Source: Staphylococcus cornubiensis | Lineage (GTDB): Bacteria > Bacillota > Bacilli > Staphylococcales > Staphylococcaceae | NCBI RefSeq assembly: GCF_900183575.1 | Contig: NZ_FXUZ01000001.1 | Span: 434,001-498,000 of the forward strand | Length of the DNA: 64,000 nucleotides | Direction of reading: 5' to 3' | Shown: positions 59,447-64,000 of the stretch, piece by piece | Numbering within the stretch: the stretch's first letter is position 1 | Layout of the letters: every line of letters starts with the position of its first letter | The notes under the pieces: model-generated | Told to the model about the DNA's origin: nothing | The model's input: only the letters and a program-made list of their open reading frames with translations | Database searches by the model: none | Position numbers and translations under genes: made by a program

Positions 59447-62400
59447 TTATTCATTGCTTCGTAAATACGTTGTACTTTGATAGTTTTTCGAAACAACTTC
59501 TAAAATAATAGGAATACGATTCTTTAATTCTGAAACGTGCGAAATGATACCGACTAAACGACCACTAGATTGTAATTGAATTAAAGTATCTAAAGCAGTT
59601 TCTAATGTTTCTTGGTCGAGCGTCCCAAATCCTTCATCAATAAACATCGCATCTAACGCGATACCCCCTTGCTCACTTTGAACGACTTCACTTAAACCTA
59701 ATGCCAACGCAAGTGAAGCTTGAAAAGTCTCGCCACCAGATAATGACGTTATGTGACGGGCTTGGTTAGAATAGTAATCAAACACCTCAATCTCTAAACC
59801 ACTAAAGCCTCTTCCTTTTTTCTCATTTCTCACTAATTCATAGCGCTGTCCCGTCATACTCAGTAGCCTTTGATTCGCTTTCAACAAAATCTGTTCTAAA
59901 TAATGCATCAAAACATAATTTTCTAGCGTCAGATTATGTGCATTTTTACCACTTAAAATTTCAGCAAGTTGGAATAACTCAATTTGTTCATTTAAAGTGT
60001 TCTTCAGGTAAGCCACTTCATCTTTAATTTTTTGAGCGGTTTTTTTGTTTTGCGTCGCCTGAAATGCATATTCATTGAAACGTCGTTGAACATCTTCAAA
60101 AGTTTCACGTTGCTGTTGTTGCTGCATTTTTAAAGCATCTAAATCCTCAACCTTAATTGATGAAAGTTGCTGAGAAACATCTTGTATTTTAAATTGTACA
60201 GCTTGCTTTTCTTGATAGTACGTCGTCACTTCTTGTTCATATTCATCTTTATGGACACTTTCTTGTAAAATATCAAATAATACTTCGCGGTTTTGAATAT
60301 TTAATGCCGTGAGTGCCTCATCAATATCAGTATTTAACGTTTGTACTTGTTTGGTACGCTCATTGATTTGACGTTTTAACGATTGAATTTCATATTGTTG
60401 CTCTTTTAACGTCGCTTTGATTTGGTCACACTGTTCAGTAAGTTTTACTTTTTGTTGATTAAACTGATCAACAGCTGATTTCATACTGATAAACAATGCT
60501 TTAAAGGCGTCAATATCCTCGTATTCTGTTTCCGCCATAAAACTATCCATACGCTCTTGAATATATTGTTGCTCTTTCTTTAACAACTCGATTTGTTGCT
60601 CATTGTCATGCATCGATTTACGAATACGTCCTACTTCTTCTTGTATTGCTATAATTCGTGCATTTTCTGTATTGATATTTTCAATTTTTTTCTTAATTTC
60701 GCGTTGATCAGTTTGTGCTTTCGTGAGGTCTACTTCATTAAAGTCTACATCACCGATTTCAGCAAGACGTGCTTTTGTATGGGCTATATTCGCATCGCAT
60801 TTGATTTTTTGTTCTTTAAGTGTTTCAAGTGCTTGCTCAATTGTATGATTCTCTTGTTGAATCCGCTTAATTTCCTCTAGTTGGGCATCTTCTTCCATTT
60901 GATGTACAGTTTGTCCACATACAGGACATGGCTCGTTTTCACTTAAAACTGCGCGTAACGTCATCACAGCCTGTTCATGATTCAACAACTGTTGTTCAGA
61001 GTCTGAGATGTCTTGAATATTGGCTTGCTGTTCAGCGATTTCTTGATGGATTCGATGCATTTCTTCAGTGAAGACTTGAAGTTGGTGTTGTTGACGTGTT
61101 TGCATATCAGCATTTTTTTGTGCAGCTTGTAACGTCGCTATCGTTTCGACTAATGAAGCTTGCTGTGCTTGCAATTGCGATTTTTGTTCATAATCAGGTT
61201 GACGTTCCAAATCGTCTTTGTCAATTGCTTCAAGTTTTCGTAATTCTGCCTCGTTTTGTTGCGTTAAGGTTTGAATCGTTTGCTCAATTTTCGTAAGACG
61301 CTCATGTTTTTCCTTCAGTTGATCACTTTCTTGATAAAAATGCCGCGTCCGTTCAAGGTATTGCGTTTTATTGTTCATGTCCGCTTCTTGCAACAAATGG
61401 GTTTCAAGTGCTTGTTGTTGTTCCACTTGCTGCGTTTCTAATTTTTCTCTCTCGCTTTGAAGTTCTACATACTCATTTTGTTGCGCTTTGAGTGCCGTTT
61501 CAACTTCTTGAAGATTTTGATACATTTTAAGCGCTACTTTACTTTCATTCATTAACTTTAATTGCTGTTCAAGTTGCTGGATATGAGTTTGACGTGTTTC
61601 AAATTGACCTAATTCTACTTTAAACTGTTCCTGCTGTTCAGTTAATTGTTGACGCAAGATTTGTCGGTTCACTGCTTCATTCACAGTATTTAATGCTTGT
61701 TCCACCTTAAACTTCTCTTTTTCCACTTCTGAGACACGTTGTTCGGCAGTAGATTCAAATTGAGGTAACGCCGCAATCATTAAATCATATTGTTCACTTT
61801 TCAATCCTTTTTCCACCACTAAATCCGAATCATCAAGTGTGTATAATTCATCCCAAGCACTTTGTATCTTTGTATAAATCTTGTCGATCTCAATTTTCAT
61901 ATTTTTAGTTTTATCTGTGAGGCGATTTTTTAACACATCGTATAATTGTGTATTAAATAAAGTTCGTAAAATGGTTTGTTTATCTGTACTATTTGAAACT
62001 AAAAACTCCTTAAATTCACCTTGAGGCAATACGAAAAGTTGTCTAAATTGATCTTGCTTCAATTTAAGGAGTTCTAGAATAAAACGTTCTCCTGCTTGTA
62101 TCGTACTTTCTATAAGCGCATAGCTTCCTTCCTCATGACGGTACACTTCAAGTTTAGGTTTGGTTTCATTTTTGTTGCCAGGTTTTAAAAATGAAGCTTC
62201 TCGAACAACCTTATATGCACGTCCCGCAATTTCAAACTCAAATGTAACGGTTAAAGGCTTTGTCGAATCTGCAAAATGACTTCTCAAATGTTTGACTTCT
62301 CGTTTTTCAGTAGAAGCACGTCCATACAACGCATACACAATTCCGTCGAAAATCATCGTTTTACCTGATCCTGTCTTACCACTAATAAGAAACAGTTGAT

Positions 62401-62479
62401 TAGACTGTATACGGGAAAAATCAATCGTTTCATCTAAGAACGGTCCAAAATTTTGAAGATGTAATTTTAATGGTTTCAC
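59447..62479 (-). CDS. sbcC: Exonuclease subunit SbcC (Rad50-like)
   Basis: SMC-like ATPase that with SbcD cuts hairpins and protein-blocked DNA ends. N-terminal Walker A GKTGSGKT (residues 33-40), two long coiled coils with the zinc-hook CPVC in ENEPCPVCGQ near residue 515, C-terminal signature SLSGGETFQASLALAL and Walker B MFIDEGFGTLD. 1010 residues, full length. It starts with GTG (62477-62479), two bases after the sbcD stop, preceded by GGAGGAG. It is the last gene of the SOS-controlled pair. Confidence 0.96.
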   Translation of the reverse strand: MKPLKLHLQNFGPFLDETIDFSRIQSNQLFLISGKTGSGKTMIFDGIVYALYGRASTEKREVKHLRSHFADSTKPLTVTFEFEIAGRAYKVVREASFLKPGNKNETKPKLEVYRHEEGSYALIESTIQAGERFILELLKLKQDQFRQLFVLPQGEFKEFLVSNSTDKQTILRTLFNTQLYDVLKNRLTDKTKNMKIEIDKIYTKIQSAWDELYTLDDSDLVVEKGLKSEQYDLMIAALPQFESTAEQRVSEVEKEKFKVEQALNTVNEAVNRQILRQQLTEQQEQFKVELGQFETRQTHIQQLEQQLKLMNESKVALKMYQNLQEVETALKAQQNEYVELQSEREKLETQQVEQQQALETHLLQEADMNNKTQYLERTRHFYQESDQLKEKHERLTKIEQTIQTLTQQNEAELRKLEAIDKDDLERQPDYEQKSQLQAQQASLVETIATLQAAQKNADMQTRQQHQLQVFTEEMHRIHQEIAEQQANIQDISDSEQQLLNHEQAVMTLRAVLSENEPCPVCGQTVHQMEEDAQLEEIKRIQQENHTIEQALETLKEQKIKCDANIAHTKARLAEIGDVDFNEVDLTKAQTDQREIKKKIENINTENARIIAIQEEVGRIRKSMHDNEQQIELLKKEQQYIQERMDSFMAETEYEDIDAFKALFISMKSAVDQFNQQKVKLTEQCDQIKATLKEQQYEIQSLKRQINERTKQVQTLNTDIDEALTALNIQNREVLFDILQESVHKDEYEQEVTTYYQEKQAVQFKIQDVSQQLSSIKVEDLDALKMQQQQQRETFEDVQRRFNEYAFQATQNKKTAQKIKDEVAYLKNTLNEQIELFQLAEILSGKNAHNLTLENYVLMHYLEQILLKANQRLLSMTGQRYELVRNEKKGRGFSGLEIEVFDYYSNQARHITSLSGGETFQASLALALGLSEVVQSEQGGIALDAMFIDEGFGTLDQETLETALDTLIQLQSSGRLVGIISHVSELKNRIPIILEVVSKNYQSTTYLRSNE

Positions 62480-62481
62480 GA

Positions 62482-63603
62482 TTACTCCTCCTCATCCATT
62501 GTTTCTAACAACTGTACAACATTATTTTTTTGTGTTTCTGATAGCGCGTCACTGGTCATTTCATGATAAAATCGACCCACAATGTCTAATGGCGATAACT
62601 TTTTAACATCTGTAAGCACGCTAGACTGATACGATGAGGGGTGTATTTGTTGCGTTAAAGAAAGTGTATTCGGATAAATTTGTTTGAGCTTTTGCATCGG
62701 ATCTTTGACATGCGTTAATTGCTCAACATTAAAATGAAAATAACTATCATCACTTTTACGTTTAAATCGACCATTCATGATATCATCAAAAGTAGCTTCA
62801 ACGACTTCTAACTCTCGCATTGGTTTTAATGGAATGAAAACTTGTCGCATCGCTTGCTCTGATTCAATTTGAAACAAACGGACCCCTTTAGCTTGTTGCG
62901 TTTCAGAAAAAGAGTATTGTAATAACGAACCACTATAAACGACATTTTGATAATGGCTCGCAAAAGGATGATGAATATGACCAAGCATGACCGCATCAAA
63001 ATCCAATAAAAACTGTGGCGAAACGGCTTCGATAGTCCCTATTGTTATATCACGTTCTGAGTCACTTTTCGGCGCACCTGTCAATGTAAAATGGCCTACT
63101 AATATATTTGTCATCTCAGGATTTAGCTGTGGACGCACCATATCGACTAATTTCTTTACGGCCTCTTCGTAGTATTCCACAGAGACTTCTAAAAACTCAC
63201 GCGCTTCTGATAAAGTAAAAAATGGAAGTGTATAAATGGCTACATTCCCCAAAACGACAGGCTCAAAAAACTGTTCGATTTCCGTTGTAATATAAAGCTG
63301 ATTATGTCGAAACCAGGACGCACCATAGCGTAAACGTTCTTTGCCGTCGTGGTTTCCATTAATCATAATAATTGGAATTTGCATCTCTAAATTTATTTTC
63401 GCAATCGTTGCTTCCATCACTTTAATCACATATTTACTCGGATAAGCCGTATCATAAATATCACCCGCAATAATCAATGCATCCGGCTGTTCACGTTCAA
63501 GCACTTCAATTAATTGTTGTAGTACATATTGTTGATCTTCTAAAAACGAATGACCGTTTAAAACTTTGCCTAAATGCCAATCGGCTGTATGTATTAATTT
63601 CAA
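62482..63603 (-). CDS. sbcD: Exonuclease subunit SbcD (Mre11-like)
   Basis: Metallophosphoesterase nuclease with HTADWHLGK, GDIYDTAYPS, MINGNHDGKERL and MLGHIHHPF, binding two manganese ions. I place the start at TTG 63601-63603, giving MKLIHTADWHLG as in S. aureus SbcD and a 6-nt spacing from GAGGTG. ATG 63607-63609 or the GTG before it would begin inside or beside that ribosome-binding site. A perfect LexA box overlaps the leader. Length about 373 residues. Confidence 0.93.
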   Translation of the reverse strand: MKLIHTADWHLGKVLNGHSFLEDQQYVLQQLIEVLEREQPDALIIAGDIYDTAYPSKYVIKVMEATIAKINLEMQIPIIMINGNHDGKERLRYGASWFRHNQLYITTEIEQFFEPVVLGNVAIYTLPFFTLSEAREFLEVSVEYYEEAVKKLVDMVRPQLNPEMTNILVGHFTLTGAPKSDSERDITIGTIEAVSPQFLLDFDAVMLGHIHHPFASHYQNVVYSGSLLQYSFSETQQAKGVRLFQIESEQAMRQVFIPLKPMRELEVVEATFDDIMNGRFKRKSDDSYFHFNVEQLTHVKDPMQKLKQIYPNTLSLTQQIHPSSYQSSVLTDVKKLSPLDIVGRFYHEMTSDALSETQKNNVVQLLETMDEEE

Positions 63604-63616
63604 TTCCATCACCTCA

Positions 63617-63628
63617 GAACAAATGTTC
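63617..63628 (-). promoter_or_regulatory. LexA box in the sbcDC leader
   Basis: Perfect dyad GAACAAATGTTC. It lies just downstream of a good promoter on the minus strand: TTGAAA (63658-63663), 17 bp, TAAAAT (63635-63640). Confidence 0.85.
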
Positions 63629-63634
63629 GATTTT

Positions 63635-63663
63635 ATTTTATAGCAAGCTTATGATCATTTCAA
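63635..63663 (-). promoter_or_regulatory. Promoter of sbcDC
   Basis: TTGAAA and TAAAAT with a 17-bp spacer on the minus strand, followed by the LexA box around the start point. Confidence 0.7.
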
Positions 63664-63729
63664 GTGACACATACATTTTTTATCCTAATAAAAAGATCCA
63701 TAACTTGACTGCACTTCGCCTATAGAAAA

Positions 63730-63758
63730 AGACCTCGCAGCACTATCACTGCTAAGGT
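63730..63758 (-). terminator. Terminator of the CcdC-like gene
   Basis: On the minus strand GACCTTAGCAG pairs with CTGCGAGGTC, then TTTTT. Confidence 0.82.
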
Positions 63759-63771
63759 CCATAAAAATGCA

Positions 63772-64000
63772 CTATGCCACAATCTGATTTTTAATTTTTT
63801 TATATCGATAAAGCATTGCAAGGCGCCAAGGTACAAGCATACTAAACGCAAGCAAGAAGAACATGCCTGCTAACTCCCCAGGGTCTACAGAATTTCCTAA
63901 AAAGACTTTAAGTACTGTACGAATTAATAACAACGTCACAAGTACAAATGGGAATGCTTTTGATTTTTTTAAATAGATTTGGCTACCTTTAACTTCAAAA
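63772..64000 (-). CDS. CcdC-like membrane protein, 3' part only
   Basis: About 75 C-terminal residues, running off the window edge: a basic stretch, a membrane helix (FPFVLVTLLLIRTVLKVFL), the segment GNSVDPGELAG, a second helix (MFFLLAFSMLVPWRLAMLY) and a KKIKNQIVA tail. This matches CcdC/DUF1453, a cytochrome-c-biogenesis-associated membrane protein, and the position beside sbcDC fits S. aureus as I recall it. The start lies outside the window. Confidence 0.72.
   Translation of the reverse strand, partial: FEVKGSQIYLKKSKAFPFVLVTLLLIRTVLKVFLGNSVDPGELAGMFFLLAFSMLVPWRLAMLYRYKKIKNQIVA

Overview
The window looks like a chromosomal segment of a coagulase-positive, animal-associated Staphylococcus, most likely of the S. 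intermedius/pseudintermedius group. The genus rests on AT-rich codon use, staphylococcal FemA/FemB, MprF, MsrR and ParE/ParC proteins, and a gene order that follows the S. aureus segment from upstream of brnQ through the lysine operon, femAB, mprF, parEC, acnA and mscL to sbcDC. The species is inferred from recalled protein features (for example aspartate at ParC position 84) and was not tested by alignment. I see no rRNA, tRNA, CRISPR array, intact IS or prophage.

Layout. 0-9 kb: MoxR-type ATPase with VWA partner, a CodY-box-preceded BrnQ transporter, a BCCT osmolyte transporter, a TelA/XpaC pair, acylphosphatase, a DUF1033 protein and CspA. 9.3-9.9 kb: a patch of small gene relics. 9.9-17.5 kb (minus strand): the lysine/diaminopimelate operon asd-dapA-dapB-dapD-(gap)-deacetylase-alr-lysA, behind a sigma-A promoter and a lysine riboswitch with terminator; lysC is absent. 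17.9-27.1 kb: an ABC-F ATPase that apparently starts at ATT, CvfB, a large mosaic LPXTG adhesin and oligoendopeptidase F. 27.8-34.8 kb: femA-femB, an M42 peptidase, TyrA, an SOS-controlled Y-family polymerase and a Spo0M-like protein. 34.9-42 kb: tautomerase, MsrR, MsrA, MprF and an AI-2E family permease. 42.6-51.8 kb: glcT-ptsG with an RNA antiterminator, alsT and parE-parC. 52-64 kb: PlsY, a HesB-like protein, a thioesterase, aconitase, a second BCCT transporter, MscL, SbcD-SbcC and the 3' part of a CcdC-like gene.

Common themes are cell-wall supply and surface charge (diaminopimelate/lysine, FemAB pentaglycine bridge, MsrR, MprF, alanine racemase), osmotic response (two BCCT carriers, MscL), and DNA damage and topology. 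LexA-type boxes precede the Y-family polymerase, parEC and sbcDC. ParC carries isoleucine at position 80, the classic staphylococcal fluoroquinolone-resistance substitution.

The most unusual material is non-coding. Four copies of an intergenic hairpin element, about 135-290 bp in the core, have arms that covary between copies. Four terminator hairpins share one loop sequence. The femAB promoter region has two phased direct repeats, each containing a dyad. The mosaic adhesin joins an FnBP-like fibronectin-binding segment to three SdrD-type B domains.
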